Of a DNA stretch of 64,000 bases, positions 28,030 through 39,283 are shown one piece after another. The DNA lies in assembly GCA_009841105.1 (NCBI GenBank), contig VXMM01000032.1:1-64000 (forward strand), in the 5' to 3' direction. The first letter of the stretch is position 1, and each line of letters starts with the position of its first letter. This DNA comes from Acidimicrobiia bacterium (GTDB taxonomy: Bacteria; Actinomycetota; Acidimicrobiia; Spongiisociales; Spongiisociaceae). A program made the position numbers and the translations under genes. Under the pieces are notes generated by a model that did not search any database, had not been told where the DNA came from, and saw only the letters and a list, made by a program, of their open reading frames with translations.

Positions 28030-28129
28030 TAGTTGTTAGCTGGTAGTTGCCAGTTGGTAGTTCCTAAGTTACTGACGTTGCACCATCAAACGACCAACTA
28101 CAGACTATCGACTACAAACTACTAACTAG
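28030..28129. repeat. Inverted heptamer-repeat hairpin, gene-free copy 2
   Basis: Left arm 28030-28064 reads as five 7-base units: TAGTTGT TAGCTGG TAGTTGC CAGTTGG TAGTTCC. Right arm 28093-28129 is the inverted form with the same period (units such as GACTATC GACTACA AACTACT). The arms are about 28 bases apart and would fold into a long imperfect hairpin. No gene lies between them. It fills the space between tRNA-Leu(CAA) and polA. The same arrays flank the four-helix-bundle gene at 51353. Confidence 0.75.
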
Positions 28130-28149
28130 GACTGCGCTACGATCAGCGC

Positions 28150-30807
28150 ATGCCGACCCTGGCCCTCGTGGATGGCCACAGCCTCGCCTACCGCGCCTTC
28201 TACGCCCTACCACGTGACCTCTCCACCAGTACCGGCCAGGTGACCAACGCCGCATTTGGGTTCACGTCGATGCTGATCAAGCTGCTCGGTGAGCACCAGC
28301 CCGACGGCATGGCGGTGGCCTGGGATGTGGGCAGGTCCACCTTCCGCACCGAGCGCTATGCCGAGTACAAGGCCCAGCGGGAATCATCGCCCGACCTGTT
28401 CCGTAGCCAGCTCCCTTTGATCCGTGAGGTGCTGGAATCCATGGGGATCGTCCAGATGGAATGCCCCGGATTCGAAGCCGACGACGTGATCGCGACGCTC
28501 GTGAAGAGGGTGACCGACCTCGGTTGGGAGGTGCTGGTGGTCACCGGAGACCGTGACAGCTTCCAGCTGGTCTCCCCGACCGTCAAGGTGGTCTACACCC
28601 TTCGGGGGATTTCGGACACGGTGGTGGTCGATCAGGAGTGGGTCGAGAAGAAGTACGGGGTACGGCCCGGGCAGTACCTGGACTACGCGGCGTTGCGGGG
28701 CGACACGTCCGACAACCTGCCCGGTGTGCCGGGGGTGGGGGAGAAGACCGCCGCCCGGCTCCTGTCGCAGTTCGAGGACCTGGAAGGGGTCTTCTCTCAT
28801 CTGGACGGCTATCCCCCCAGGCTGCGCAGCAACCTCACCAGCCACCAGAACCAGGTCCTGCTGAACCGCGAGTTGATGGCGCTGGTCGACGACCTGGACC
28901 TCGAGGTCGACGAGGACCGGCTCCGCCGGAGGGACCTCGACTGGCCGTCAATACAGGCCGTGTTCGACCGTCTGGAGTTCGCCACCCTGTGGAAACGCCT
29001 GACGGATCAAGAGGGGGGTTCCTCTCCGTCCGTGGAAACGCCCATCGAGGTGGAGGTCCGGGTGGTCGGGTCGGGAGCCGAGGTCGCCGCGCTCGCAGGT
29101 GCGGAGGGCCTCGTCCTGGAGCCCGTTCATGAGTCGGGCGAACTGGTCGGGTTGATGGTCGTCCCCTCCCTCGAAGAGCCGCCGTCCGACGGGTCGGAGC
29201 CAACGGCCACGACGGCTTTCTACGTTCCGCTGTCGCTTCTCGATCACCTGGCGTCCGTTCTGGCCGATCCCGGCTCACCGCATTCGGTCTACAAGTCGAA
29301 GGATCTGGTGCAGGAGATGCACCGGATCGGCTACGAGCTGGAGGGACTCGGGTTCGATCCTGAACTGGCCGGGTACATCATCGGCCCGGCCAGCCGATCG
29401 GAGACGCTCGAGGAATTGGCTTCCCGCTTTCTCAAGGTCGACCTGACCGCCACCGAGGGCGGGGAGACCGATGACGGCCAGGCTGCCTTCGACTTCGGCG
29501 GGGGACCGGACCTGGAGGCGGCCGGCGCGAGGGCCGTGGCGGTCGGGGACCTGCGAGCCGTCATGGAAGCCGAGCTGGCAGATCGGGACCAGTTGACCCT
29601 GCTCAGGGAGATGGAGTTGCCCCTGGTGCGGGTGCTGGCCCGGATGGAGCAGCACGGGATAAGGGTCGACCGGAACTACCTGGAGGAGATGGGCACCGGT
29701 CTACGGGCCGAGCTCGCCGAGCTGGAGACCGAGATCCACGAACAAGCCGGTACGACGTTCAATATCAAGTCCAGCCAGCAGTTCGGGAAGGTGCTCTTCG
29801 GCGAACTCGGGCTTCCGGTAGTGAAGAAGACCTCTCGGGGGACGCCCAGCACCGACGCCTCCGTGCTCCAGAAGCTCGAGGATGCCCATCCCATCGTGGG
29901 GCTCGTCCTTCGTTACAGGGAGGTCGAGAAGCTCCGGAGCACCTACGTCAAGGGATACCTGCCGTTGATCGGACCCGACCAACGCATCCACGCCCGGTTC
30001 AACCAGACCGGCGCCGCCACCGGGCGGCTCTCCTCGGATCGGCCCAACCTCCAGAACATACCGGTGCGCTCCGAATTGGGCCGTACCATCCGCCGGGCGT
30101 TCGTCGCGGCGGAGGGTTTCCGGTTCGTGGTGGCCGACTATTCCCAGATCGAGCTCCGGATCCTGGCCCACCTTTCCAAGGACCCCGGTCTGCTCGGTGC
30201 GTTCAAGGCGGGTGAGGACATCCACACCGCCACCGCCGCCCGGGTGTTCGGGCTCACCGCCGACACGGTTACCGCCGACACCAGGCGCCGGGCAAAAGCC
30301 ATCAACTTCGGCCTCCTCTACGGGATGGAGGCGTACGGCCTCGCGGACCGGCTGAAGATCGGCCGGGCGGAGGCCCAGGAGCACATGGACACCTACTTCC
30401 GGCAGTTTCCCGACGTGCGCCACTACCTGCGGGAGGTCGTGAAGGAGGCCCGCCGGGTCGGCTACACCACCACGCTCTTCGGGCGTCGCCGGTACCTTCC
30501 GGAGCTGTTGTCGGGCAACTGGCGGACCCGTCAGATGGGGGAGCGGATGGCTCTGAACGCACCCGTTCAGGGGTCCGCCGCAGATGTCATGAAGATGGCG
30601 ATGATCGAACTGGACGGCCGACTCGCCCGCGATGCGGTCCGGATGCTCCTCCAGATCCATGACGAGCTAGTGTTCGAGGTCCGGGAGGACGCTGTCGACT
30701 CCACCGTCCGTCTCGTCCGCGAGGTGATGGAGGGGGTGGTGAGACTCGACGTGCCGCTCACCGTCGACGTGGGAGCAGGACCGGACCTGGCCTCTGTAAA
30801 GGGGTAG
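28150..30807 (+). CDS. polA: DNA polymerase I
   Basis: An 885-residue repair and Okazaki-processing polymerase. About 1-290 is the 5'-3' exonuclease (VDGHSLAYRAFYALP, VTGDRDSFQLV). About 300-490 is the 3'-5' exonuclease-like domain, which lacks the acidic Asp-x-Glu metal motif (VLEPVHESGE there) and should be inactive, as in mycobacterial PolA. About 500-885 is the polymerase domain with VVADYSQIELRILAHLSKD, RRAKAINFGLLYGM and QIHDELVFEV. First gene of the conserved polA-rpsA-coaE-uvrB-uvrA block. Confidence 0.97.
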   Translation: MPTLALVDGHSLAYRAFYALPRDLSTSTGQVTNAAFGFTSMLIKLLGEHQPDGMAVAWDVGRSTFRTERYAEYKAQRESSPDLFRSQLPLIREVLESMGIVQMECPGFEADDVIATLVKRVTDLGWEVLVVTGDRDSFQLVSPTVKVVYTLRGISDTVVVDQEWVEKKYGVRPGQYLDYAALRGDTSDNLPGVPGVGEKTAARLLSQFEDLEGVFSHLDGYPPRLRSNLTSHQNQVLLNRELMALVDDLDLEVDEDRLRRRDLDWPSIQAVFDRLEFATLWKRLTDQEGGSSPSVETPIEVEVRVVGSGAEVAALAGAEGLVLEPVHESGELVGLMVVPSLEEPPSDGSEPTATTAFYVPLSLLDHLASVLADPGSPHSVYKSKDLVQEMHRIGYELEGLGFDPELAGYIIGPASRSETLEELASRFLKVDLTATEGGETDDGQAAFDFGGGPDLEAAGARAVAVGDLRAVMEAELADRDQLTLLREMELPLVRVLARMEQHGIRVDRNYLEEMGTGLRAELAELETEIHEQAGTTFNIKSSQQFGKVLFGELGLPVVKKTSRGTPSTDASVLQKLEDAHPIVGLVLRYREVEKLRSTYVKGYLPLIGPDQRIHARFNQTGAATGRLSSDRPNLQNIPVRSELGRTIRRAFVAAEGFRFVVADYSQIELRILAHLSKDPGLLGAFKAGEDIHTATAARVFGLTADTVTADTRRRAKAINFGLLYGMEAYGLADRLKIGRAEAQEHMDTYFRQFPDVRHYLREVVKEARRVGYTTTLFGRRRYLPELLSGNWRTRQMGERMALNAPVQGSAADVMKMAMIELDGRLARDAVRMLLQIHDELVFEVREDAVDSTVRLVREVMEGVVRLDVPLTVDVGAGPDLASVKG

Positions 30808-31024
30808 CGCGGAGGACGGCGAGCGGATACCCTCCTAGAATCCGCATGCGTGGCCGGGCCGCGAGGTGTTATTCTTCGCGCGCCGTCACCGGTAACACTC
30901 AGCGGAGACGGTTTCCTGCCTGGAGGTCCACAACCAACCACAACCAGCCCGATCAGCTTTGCCGAGCGGCATCCGTCTCGGCTTTCACCCCCGTCCAGGT
31001 CCTCCCCGCAGAGAAATAGGAAAG

Positions 31025-32443
31025 ATGGAAACTACCCCCGACAAGACAGAGAAAACACAGGACACCGGCCCTGCCAAGCCGGAAGCCTCCCCTGCCGCCG
31101 TGGCATCCCTGCCGCCGGTCGTGGTGCCGACCGAGATGGTCGCCAGCCCGAATGAAGACAACCCGGTCATGGGACCGCCCGCCATCACAGCTCGTAGCGT
31201 CAGTTCCCTGCCGGATGACCTCGGCCCCGAAGACTTCGAAGCCGCCATCGCCGAGACCGTTCTCGAGTTCAAAGAGGGCGACATTCTCGAGGGACACGTG
31301 GTCAGCATGGGCCAGGATGAGGTCCTCGTCGATATCGGCTACAAGTCCGAGGGCGTCGTCCCGCTCAAGGAACTGTCGATTCGCAAGAACGTCACCCCGG
31401 ACCAGATCGTTTCGATCAGCCAGAAGATCGAAGTGCTGGTCATCGACAAGGAGGACGAGCACGGCCGCCTGATCCTCTCCAAGAAGCGTGCCCTCTACGA
31501 ACGGGTCTGGGGTCAGATCGAAGCGGTCAAGGAGAACAAAGGCACCGTTCGAGGCACCGTGATCGAGGTGGTCAAGGGCGGATTGATCGTGGACATCGGC
31601 CTCAGAGGCTTCCTGCCCGCCTCGCTGGTCGATCTCCGCCGGGTTCGGGATCTCGAGCCGTTCGTGGGGGAGGACATCGAGGCCAAGGTCATAGAACTGG
31701 ACCGTAACCGCAACAACGTGGTGCTGTCTCGCCGGGCCTACCTCGAAGAGGCCCAGGCCGAGCAGAGAGGCGCGTTCCTCAGCAACCTGACGGTGGGCGA
31801 GACCCGGACCGGCTCGGTCTCGTCAGTGGTGAACTTCGGGGCCTTCGTAGACCTGGGTGGTATGGACGGCTTGGTGCACGTTTCCGAGCTGAGCTGGAAA
31901 CACGTCAACCATCCATCGGAAGTGGTCAAGGTCGGCCAGAAGGTAACTGTCAAGGTTCTGGAGATCGACCGCAACCGGGAACGGATTTCCCTGTCCATCA
32001 AGCAGACCACCGCCGATCCGTGGCAGGCGTTCAGCCGCCAGCACGAGGTCGGGACGGTTCTCGAGGGAGAGGTGATCAAGACGGTCCCCTTCGGCGCCTT
32101 CGTGGCGGTGGGAGACGGCGTCGAAGGTCTCGTCCACGTCTCGGAGATTGCCATGCACCGCGTGGAGTCACCCGAGTTGGAACTGTCCATCGGCCAGCGG
32201 GTCAAGGTCAAGCTGACCGAGATGGACGAGGGCCGCCGCCGGGTGAGTTTCTCCATCAAGCAGGCCCTGCCGGAGTTCAGCGCCCGGCAGTCGGGCCATC
32301 GTCCCCCTCGCCGCCGCCGCCCCGCCGTGTCGGAGTTCGAGCGAGCGGATACCAAGGAAGAGAAGCAGCCCTCCTTTGATGTGGACGCCTCCCTGGAAGC
32401 GATCCTCCAGGAACTGAAGGAGCGGGGGATCGGCCGCCGTTAA
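31025..32443 (+). CDS. rpsA: 30S ribosomal protein S1
   Basis: A 472-residue RNA-binding ribosomal protein with four S1 (OB) domains at about 78-150, 165-240, 255-325 and 340-410. Repeats of the type GAFVDLGG..DGLVHVSEL are evident. The N-terminal Pro/Thr-rich segment and the short charged C-terminus are actinobacterial in style. ATG 31025 is preceded by AGGAAAG; the frame is open further 5' but has no site. The 217-bp leader region upstream (30808-31024) holds a possible -10-like TATTCT near 30871 and no gene. Confidence 0.95.
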   Translation: METTPDKTEKTQDTGPAKPEASPAAVASLPPVVVPTEMVASPNEDNPVMGPPAITARSVSSLPDDLGPEDFEAAIAETVLEFKEGDILEGHVVSMGQDEVLVDIGYKSEGVVPLKELSIRKNVTPDQIVSISQKIEVLVIDKEDEHGRLILSKKRALYERVWGQIEAVKENKGTVRGTVIEVVKGGLIVDIGLRGFLPASLVDLRRVRDLEPFVGEDIEAKVIELDRNRNNVVLSRRAYLEEAQAEQRGAFLSNLTVGETRTGSVSSVVNFGAFVDLGGMDGLVHVSELSWKHVNHPSEVVKVGQKVTVKVLEIDRNRERISLSIKQTTADPWQAFSRQHEVGTVLEGEVIKTVPFGAFVAVGDGVEGLVHVSEIAMHRVESPELELSIGQRVKVKLTEMDEGRRRVSFSIKQALPEFSARQSGHRPPRRRRPAVSEFERADTKEEKQPSFDVDASLEAILQELKERGIGRR

Positions 32444-32461
32444 CCCCGGGCGAGGCCGCTC

Positions 32462-33052
32462 ATGAAACCGCTGCGGTTGGTCATAGGTGGAGGCATCGGT
32501 TCGGGTAAGTCGCAGGCCGGTGAGTTGCTGGTCGAGCGGGGCTTCGCGGTTCTGGACGCCGATCAGGTAGGTCACTCCATGCTCTCGGGAGACCATCCGG
32601 TAGCTCGCCGTGTTGCTGAGCGTTGGCCTGATGCTGTGACCCGCGGGAAGATCGACCGGCGCGCGCTAGGCCGCATAGTCTTTCGCGACCGGGACCAACT
32701 TGCCGAACTCGAGGCGATCACCCACCCGGCCATTCGCGACAGCATCGCCGGATGGGCTCGGGGGGCGGGAAGCCGTCCGGTAGCCGTGGAGGTTCCGATC
32801 CTTGCGGACCTGCTTGACGGCAGCTGGTTGTGGGTGATAATCGAAACGCCCCTGGGACTCAGGAAAGAGCGGTTACGGGAACGGGGCATGTCGGATGGCG
32901 AAATCGAGGCTCGCATGGCCGCTCAGCCCAGCCACGGGGAGTGGATGGAAGCGGCCGACTTCGTGGTCGGCAACGCGGGAACGAGGGAGGATCTCGGCAG
33001 GGCACTCGACGATGCCTTAGCCCGGATCAGGGTCGCGACCGGCGCGACCTAG
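32462..33052 (+). CDS. coaE: Dephospho-CoA kinase
   Basis: A 196-residue P-loop kinase that phosphorylates the ribose 3'-OH of dephospho-CoA, the last step of CoA synthesis. The P-loop is GGGIGSGKSQAGE; the DADQVGH and THPAIRDSI motifs are family hallmarks. It follows rpsA by 18 bp. It lacks the C-terminal GrpB-like extension found in mycobacterial CoaE. Confidence 0.93.
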   Translation: MKPLRLVIGGGIGSGKSQAGELLVERGFAVLDADQVGHSMLSGDHPVARRVAERWPDAVTRGKIDRRALGRIVFRDRDQLAELEAITHPAIRDSIAGWARGAGSRPVAVEVPILADLLDGSWLWVIIETPLGLRKERLRERGMSDGEIEARMAAQPSHGEWMEAADFVVGNAGTREDLGRALDDALARIRVATGAT

Positions 33053-33094
33053 TCCCTTCCCCACTCCGGCCTCGCCTGCAGCCGGTCGGGTGGC

Positions 33095-34129
33095 CTAACC
33101 GACTGACCGCCGGACCCGGGTACCCGACTTCTTCTTGACGGCGAGCGCGGAGAGCGCCTCCATCACCACGCGGTTGGCCGCCATGGAGGTGAGGTCGGCA
33201 TGGTCGAACGGTGGCGAGACCTCTACCACATCCATTCCTGCCAGGTCCACTGCGCCGACTATCCGCCGGATCGCCCGCAAGAGCTCGCGGGTACTCATGC
33301 CGCCGGGCTCGGCTGTTCCCGTTCCCGGAGCGTAGGCAGGGTCGAGAACATCTATGTCGATGCTCAGGTATACGGCGTCGGCGCCGTCCAGTGCTTCGTC
33401 GATAGCCCGGTCGACCACCGTCTCGGCCCCGTTCTCCTCGATCTCGGTGATGAAGTGGGTTCTGAAGCCCTTCTCCTCCATCCACGCCAGGGTCTCACCG
33501 TCCGGCCAGTAGCCCCTCAGCCCTACCTGGACGAAGTTCGGTCCGGCGATGGCGCCGGACTCCAGGAGCTTCCGCATCGGGGATCCGTGGTTCGCGATCG
33601 GTCCGGTGACCTCACCCGTGTCAGCGTGCGCGTCGAAATGGACCATTCCGATCCTCGCCGGATCGTTGACCTCTGCGATGGCGGTGGCTGACGGCCAGGT
33701 GATGCCATGGTCACCTCCGAGAACGATGGGCACCGCGCCCGTGCCGGCCAGGTCGCAGACCTTCCGGTAGATCATCGCGTAGCCCCGTTCCAGCCATACC
33801 GGTTCGATGTTGGCGTCACCGGCGTCGACCACATCGAGCACCTCGAAGAGGTCCACGCCGAGCTGGAGGGAGTGGAACACGCCGTAGTTGTTGTTGCCCG
33901 TCCGGATGGCGCGGGGCCCGAATCTCGCCCCCGGCCGGTAGGTGGTGCCGTCGTCGAGCGGAGCGCCGACGATGACCACGTCAGGGGCCAGTCCGGCGAT
34001 CTGGCCGATGTCCGTGACCAGGGGTAACTTGGCGAAGGTCGTGGCCCCCATGTACGCAGGCAGCGAGGAGTCCGGACGCTCGACGAACTTGTCGTCGTGC
34101 CATCCATGCATGCTGCCGTAGTCAGGCAT
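33095..34129 (-). CDS. speB: Agmatinase-like ureohydrolase
   Basis: A ureohydrolase of about 344 residues with a binuclear manganese site, hydrolysing a guanidino compound to urea plus an amine. Metal ligands are in [21 protein letters not shown] and [22 protein letters not shown]. Agmatine, guanidinobutyrate or a related substrate are all possible, so the gene symbol is by family. I prefer ATG 34129, which has GAGGAG just upstream; ATG 34150 would add seven residues. It sits antisense between coaE and uvrB, an intrusion in the conserved block. Confidence 0.85.
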   Translation of the reverse strand: MPDYGSMHGWHDDKFVERPDSSLPAYMGATTFAKLPLVTDIGQIAGLAPDVVIVGAPLDDGTTYRPGARFGPRAIRTGNNNYGVFHSLQLGVDLFEVLDVVDAGDANIEPVWLERGYAMIYRKVCDLAGTGAVPIVLGGDHGITWPSATAIAEVNDPARIGMVHFDAHADTGEVTGPIANHGSPMRKLLESGAIAGPNFVQVGLRGYWPDGETLAWMEEKGFRTHFITEIEENGAETVVDRAIDEALDGADAVYLSIDIDVLDPAYAPGTGTAEPGGMSTRELLRAIRRIVGAVDLAGMDVVEVSPPFDHADLTSMAANRVVMEALSALAVKKKSGTRVRRSVG

Positions 34130-34253
34130 CGCTCCTCGAGTCGTAGCCATGGCGACGAACGATAGACCATCCCGGTGCGTTCCCAGCGCCCGGCCGCCCG
34201 TCACGGCTCGCTCCGCAATACCTCCTCCGGCCAGGTTGTCACGCCTCCCTCCT

Positions 34254-36284
34254 ATGATCGAGCGCGTGGCGGATTTCGCAGTTGTCTCGGACTTCAACCC
34301 GGCCGGTGATCAACCTGCCGCGATCGCCGGGCTCGCCCAAGGTGTGGAACGCGGCGACGCGTTCCAGACCCTGCTGGGCATAACCGGCTCCGGTAAGTCC
34401 GCCACCATCGCCTGGACGATCGAGCAGGCCCAACGTCCCGCCCTGGTGATTGCTCCGAACAAGGCCCTCGCCGCCCAGCTGGCCTCCGAGTTCCGCCAGT
34501 TCTTCCCAGGAAATCGGGTGGAGTACTTCGTCTCCTACTACGACTACTACCAACCGGAGGCCTACATCCCCCAGACCGACACCTACATCGAGAAGGACGC
34601 CACCATTAACGACGAGATCGACCGGCTCCGTCACGCCGCCACCTCTTCGCTGCTGTTCCGGGACGATGTGGTGATCGTGGCCAGCGTGTCCTGCATCTAC
34701 GGTCTGGGCAGTCCCGACGAGTACGGCGGGCAGGTCCTGAGGCTGATCCGGGGGGTCGAGTTCCCGCTCCACGAGGCCATCCGCCGGCTGGTGGACATCC
34801 AGTACCAGCGCAACGAGGTGAACCTGGTGCGGGGCCGGTTCCGGGTCAGAGGCGACACCCTCGAGGTCTTCCCGGCCTACGAGGAGACCATCGCTCGGGT
34901 GGAGTACTTCGGAGACGAGGTGGAGCGTATCGTTCGTATCAACCCGGTGACCGGTGAGATCATCGACGAGATGAAGGAGCTGTGGGTCTACCCGGCCACC
35001 CACTACGCCGCGTCAGAGGAGCGCATGGAGCGGGCCATGGTGGGCATCGAGGCGGAGCTGCGGGAGAGGCTGGCGGAGCTGGAGCAGCAGGGGAAGCTTC
35101 TCGAGGCGCAACGGCTTCGCATGCGCACCACCTACGACCTGGAGATGATCCGCGAGGTCGGCTTCTGCTCCGGGATCGAGAACTACAGCCGCCACATCGA
35201 CGGTAGGGAGCCGGGGGAGGCGCCCTACACATTGCTGGACTACTTTCCGGACGACTTCCTGACCATCATCGATGAGAGCCATGTGGCCATCCCGCAGCTT
35301 CATGGCCAGTACGAGGGGGATCGAAGTCGCAAGGACGTGCTGGTGGACCACGGTTTCCGCCTGCCCTCAGCGCTTGATAACCGGCCGCTGCGCTTCGACG
35401 AGTGGTTGGAGAAGACCGGCCAGGTGATCTTCATGTCGGCCACGCCCGGCCCCTTCGAGCGCCGGCATTCCGACAGCATCGTCGAACAGATCGTGCGGCC
35501 CACGGGCCTGGTCGATCCCGAAGTGGTGGTCAGGCCGGCCAAGGGCCAGATCGACGATCTGATCGGGGAGATCAGGGACCAGGCCGTGCTGGGCAACCGG
35601 GTACTGGTCACCACGCTGACCAAGAAGATGTCGGAGGACCTGACCGACTACCTCCTGGAGATGGGCGTCCGGGCTCGCTACCTGCATTCGGAGATAGACA
35701 CCCTCGAACGGGTCCAGCTGCTACGCGACCTCAGGCTGGGCGACTACGACGTCCTGGTCGGCATCAACCTGCTCCGGGAGGGATTGGACCTTCCGGAGGT
35801 GTCGTTGGTGGCGATCCTGGATGCCGACAAGGAAGGCTTCCTCCGCTCCGAGACCAGCCTGATCCAGATCATCGGTCGGGCGGCTCGGAACGTCTCGGGG
35901 CGGGTGATCATGTACGCAGACGACGTGACCGATTCCATGAGTTCCGCTATCGGCGAGACCAACCGGCGCCGCTACCTGCAGATGGACTACAACGAGCAGC
36001 ACGGCATCGACCCCCAGACCATCCGAAAGAAGGTGTCCGACATCCTCGAGTTGGTGTCATCGAGCCCGTCTTCGTCGCGCCGCCGGGACAGGAGCCTGGG
36101 TTCGATGGAGGTCACGTCCCCGGTGGAGCTGGCCGGCGAGGACCTGGGACGCCTGATCCAGAGCCTCGAGGACGAGATGAGAGAAGCCGCCCGGGAACTC
36201 CGCTTCGAGTACGCCGCCCGCCTCCGGGACGAGGTGTCCGAACTCAAGCGAGAGATGAGGGAGTTGAGCGAGGTGACGAGGTAG
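34254..36284 (+). CDS. uvrB: Excinuclease ABC subunit B
   Basis: A 676-residue damage-verifying helicase-like subunit of nucleotide excision repair. Walker [14 protein letters not shown], the beta-hairpin region [20 protein letters not shown]-like [10 protein letters not shown], motif [11 protein letters not shown] and a C-terminal UVR domain ([18 protein letters not shown]) that contacts UvrC. ATG 34254 begins the family-typical N-terminus. It precedes uvrA by 86 bp. Confidence 0.97.
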   Translation: MIERVADFAVVSDFNPAGDQPAAIAGLAQGVERGDAFQTLLGITGSGKSATIAWTIEQAQRPALVIAPNKALAAQLASEFRQFFPGNRVEYFVSYYDYYQPEAYIPQTDTYIEKDATINDEIDRLRHAATSSLLFRDDVVIVASVSCIYGLGSPDEYGGQVLRLIRGVEFPLHEAIRRLVDIQYQRNEVNLVRGRFRVRGDTLEVFPAYEETIARVEYFGDEVERIVRINPVTGEIIDEMKELWVYPATHYAASEERMERAMVGIEAELRERLAELEQQGKLLEAQRLRMRTTYDLEMIREVGFCSGIENYSRHIDGREPGEAPYTLLDYFPDDFLTIIDESHVAIPQLHGQYEGDRSRKDVLVDHGFRLPSALDNRPLRFDEWLEKTGQVIFMSATPGPFERRHSDSIVEQIVRPTGLVDPEVVVRPAKGQIDDLIGEIRDQAVLGNRVLVTTLTKKMSEDLTDYLLEMGVRARYLHSEIDTLERVQLLRDLRLGDYDVLVGINLLREGLDLPEVSLVAILDADKEGFLRSETSLIQIIGRAARNVSGRVIMYADDVTDSMSSAIGETNRRRYLQMDYNEQHGIDPQTIRKKVSDILELVSSSPSSSRRRDRSLGSMEVTSPVELAGEDLGRLIQSLEDEMREAARELRFEYAARLRDEVSELKREMRELSEVTR

Positions 36285-36370
36285 TCGCCCACCCGCCGCC
36301 CGGCCTTGCCGTCGCCGCTGAACGGCTGGTCACGGGCACCCACTAGCATGATCGGTATCCCGCCTCCCCT

Positions 36371-39211
36371 GTGACGAACCGTCCGAGCTTCATGACCAGA
36401 GACAAGCTCATCGTTCGCGGAGCACGCGAGCACAACCTCCAGGACATCTCCGTCGAGTTGCCCCGCGAGAGGTTCATCGTCTTCACCGGCCTGTCCGGGT
36501 CGGGAAAGTCCAGCCTGGCGTTCGACACCATATACGCAGAGGGCCAGCGCCGCTATGTGGAGAGCCTGTCCGCGTACGCCCGCCAGTTCCTGGGGCAGAT
36601 GGACAAGCCCGATGTGGACTTCATCGAGGGCCTGTCACCCGCCATCTCGATAGACCAGAAGACCGCCAGCCGGAATCCCCGCTCCACGGTCGGCACCGTC
36701 ACCGAGATCCATGACTACCTCCGCCTCCTCTACGCCCGTATCGGGACGCCCCACTGTCCCCAATGCGGGAAGGTGGTGGAGCGCCAGACCCCCCAGCAGA
36801 TCGTGGACCGGATAGCCGAACTCGAGGCCGGCACCCGCTTCCAGGTGCTGGCGCCCATCGTCCGGGGACGGAAGGGGGAGTACGAGGAGCTGTTCCGGGA
36901 CCTGTCCCGCCAGGGCTTCAGCCGGGCCCGGGTCGACGGTGAGATCGTGGACCTGGCCGAGTCCATCCGTCTCGACCGCTACTACACCCACACCATCGAG
37001 GTGGTGGTCGACCGGCTGGTAGCCGGCCGGGGCGACATCCGGCGTCTCACCGATTCCCTCGAGACCGCCCTGGGCCTGACCGGCGGGACCGCGTTGATCG
37101 ACATCATCGACGGGCCCGAACTGACCTTCAGCCAGCATCTCTCCTGCGACAGCTGCGGCATCTCGTTCGACCAGTTGGAGCCCCGGTCGTTCTCTTTCAA
37201 CAGCCCCTACGGCGCCTGCGAGGCCTGCTCCGGAATCGGCACCAGGTTCGAGGTGGATCCCCGCCTGGTCGTGCCGGATGACGAGCGCTCCATCGCGGAC
37301 GGCGCGCTCGCCCCATGGGCGACGAACAGCAACCGCTACTACCAGCATCTCCTCAACGGCCTCGCCAAGGCGCTGGGTTTCGATGTCAACACCCCGTTCT
37401 GCGACTTGGACATCGAACACCAGCAGGCCGTGCTGTACGGCACCGGAGACCTCCGGGTCCAGGTGTCCTTCACCAACCGGTTCGGCCGCCGCCGACGCTA
37501 CCGAGCCAAGTACGAAGGAGTGATACCGGTGCTGCGCAGGCGGCACGAGCAGACCGACTCAGATCATGCCCGGTCGGTGTACGAGGAGTACATGCGCCGG
37601 GTGCCGTGTCCGACCTGCTCCGGGGCACGCCTCAACCCGGTGTCGCTGGCGGTCACCGTCGGAGAGTTGAACATATTCGAGATGTGCGACCGGTCGATCC
37701 GGGGCACGCTCGTGGCCCTCGAGCGGCTCGAACTCAACGAACGGGACAAGACCATTGCGGGACCGGTACTCAAGGAGATCCGCGAGCGCCTCAACTTCCT
37801 TCTCGATGTGGGTCTCGAGTACCTGACCCTCTACCGGGGAGCGGCCACCCTCTCCGGAGGCGAGGCGCAGCGCATCCGCCTCGCAACCCAGATCGGCTCG
37901 GGACTGGTAGGCGTTCTCTACGTGCTCGACGAGCCTTCCATCGGTCTTCACCAGCGGGACAACCGGCGGTTGCTCGAGACGCTGCTCCGTCTCCGCGATC
38001 TCGGCAACACCCTGATCGTGGTCGAGCACGACGAGGAGACCATCCGGACCGCCGATCACGTGGTCGACCTGGGCCCGGGAGCGGGGGAGCGGGGCGGGCA
38101 CGTGGTGGCGGAGGGGGATCTCTCCAACCTCGTGGCCGAGCCGGAGTCACTGACCGGGGCGTATCTGGCGGGACGCCGGCACATCCCCACGCCCGGGCGG
38201 CGTCGCAACGGCGACGGGCGGTCCCTCAAGGTGATCGGCGCCGCTGAGAACAACCTGCGCAACCTTGATGTGGATCTCCCTCTGGGCAAACTGATCGCGG
38301 TGACAGGCGTGTCCGGAAGCGGCAAGTCCTCCCTGGTCCAGGAAATCCTGTCCAAGGGCCTGCACAGCCGGCTGTATCGCTCGAGGTCCGTTCCCGGACG
38401 TCATCGCCGCATCGAAGGGGTCGAGCACCTCGACAAGGTGATAAATATCGACCAGTCGCCCATCGGGCGCACGCCGCGCTCGAACGCCGCCACGTATACG
38501 AAGGTGTTCGACCGGATCCGCAAGCTGTTCTCCTCCACGCCGGAGGCCCGGGCCCGCGGCTACCTGCCGGGACGCTTCTCGTTCAACGTCAAGGGAGGGC
38601 GCTGCGAGGCCTGCCGGGGCGACGGCAACATCAGGATCGAGATGCACTTCCTGCCGGATGTCTACGTGATGTGCGAAGTCTGCGAGGGCCGGCGCTACAA
38701 CCGGGATACCCTGCAGGTGTTGTGGAAGGGCCGGTCGATCGCCGACGTCTTGAACATGCCCGCCGAGGAGGCACTCTCGTTCTTCGAGGCGCAGCCCCCG
38801 ATCGCCCGGATCATCCAGACCATCTGCGATGTCGGCCTTGGCTACATCCGCCTGGGCCAGCCTGCCCCGACCCTTTCCGGAGGGGAGGCCCAGCGGGTGA
38901 AGCTGGCATCCGAGCTGGGCAAGCGGGCCACGGGCAACACCTTCTACATCCTGGACGAGCCCACCACCGGACTGCACTTCGAGGACACGCGCAAGCTCCT
39001 GGAGGTACTCCACCGCCTGGTGGACACCGGGAACACGGTCGTGGTGATCGAGCACAACCTGGACGTGGTCCGCTCTGCGGACTGGATCATCGACCTCGGC
39101 CCGGAAGGCGGAGACGAGGGCGGACGGATCGTGGCCTCGGGGACCCCCGAGCAGGTGGCCGCCGTACCCGAGTCCTACACCGGCAAGTTCCTCCGGGATG
39201 TCCTCCGGTGA
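36371..39211 (+). CDS. uvrA: Excinuclease ABC subunit A
   Basis: A 946-residue damage-recognition ATPase with two ABC modules. Walker A sites [12 protein letters not shown] and [12 protein letters not shown]; signatures [14 protein letters not shown] and [14 protein letters not shown]; zinc-binding clusters [24 protein letters not shown] and [19 protein letters not shown]. The start may be GTG 36371 or ATG 36392. In Streptomyces uvrC lies close downstream; here 6.6 kb of other genes intervene. Confidence 0.97.
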   Translation: MTNRPSFMTRDKLIVRGAREHNLQDISVELPRERFIVFTGLSGSGKSSLAFDTIYAEGQRRYVESLSAYARQFLGQMDKPDVDFIEGLSPAISIDQKTASRNPRSTVGTVTEIHDYLRLLYARIGTPHCPQCGKVVERQTPQQIVDRIAELEAGTRFQVLAPIVRGRKGEYEELFRDLSRQGFSRARVDGEIVDLAESIRLDRYYTHTIEVVVDRLVAGRGDIRRLTDSLETALGLTGGTALIDIIDGPELTFSQHLSCDSCGISFDQLEPRSFSFNSPYGACEACSGIGTRFEVDPRLVVPDDERSIADGALAPWATNSNRYYQHLLNGLAKALGFDVNTPFCDLDIEHQQAVLYGTGDLRVQVSFTNRFGRRRRYRAKYEGVIPVLRRRHEQTDSDHARSVYEEYMRRVPCPTCSGARLNPVSLAVTVGELNIFEMCDRSIRGTLVALERLELNERDKTIAGPVLKEIRERLNFLLDVGLEYLTLYRGAATLSGGEAQRIRLATQIGSGLVGVLYVLDEPSIGLHQRDNRRLLETLLRLRDLGNTLIVVEHDEETIRTADHVVDLGPGAGERGGHVVAEGDLSNLVAEPESLTGAYLAGRRHIPTPGRRRNGDGRSLKVIGAAENNLRNLDVDLPLGKLIAVTGVSGSGKSSLVQEILSKGLHSRLYRSRSVPGRHRRIEGVEHLDKVINIDQSPIGRTPRSNAATYTKVFDRIRKLFSSTPEARARGYLPGRFSFNVKGGRCEACRGDGNIRIEMHFLPDVYVMCEVCEGRRYNRDTLQVLWKGRSIADVLNMPAEEALSFFEAQPPIARIIQTICDVGLGYIRLGQPAPTLSGGEAQRVKLASELGKRATGNTFYILDEPTTGLHFEDTRKLLEVLHRLVDTGNTVVVIEHNLDVVRSADWIIDLGPEGGDEGGRIVASGTPEQVAAVPESYTGKFLRDVLR

Positions 39212-39224
39212 CAAGCGCAAATTC

Positions 39225-39252
39225 CTAGACTTAGTTCACGAACTTAGTCTAG
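39225..39252. promoter_or_regulatory. 28-bp palindromic operator of the antitoxin-toxin pair
   Basis: CTAGACTTAGTTC, AC, GAACTTAGTCTAG: 13-base arms with one mismatch around a two-base centre. It ends 31 bases before the antitoxin ATG and is markedly AT-richer than its surroundings. Phd/YefM-type antitoxins bind such palindromes to repress their own operon, so this is the likely autoregulatory site and probably overlaps the promoter. Confidence 0.75.
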
Positions 39253-39283
39253 AGTGGAGCGGCATGTGAGAGGAGCAACTCGT

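Noticed and set aside
39254-39283. Earlier GTG start for the antitoxin
   Set aside because: It would begin at the edge of the palindromic operator and lacks a ribosome-binding site; ATG 39284 has AGGAG at good spacing.
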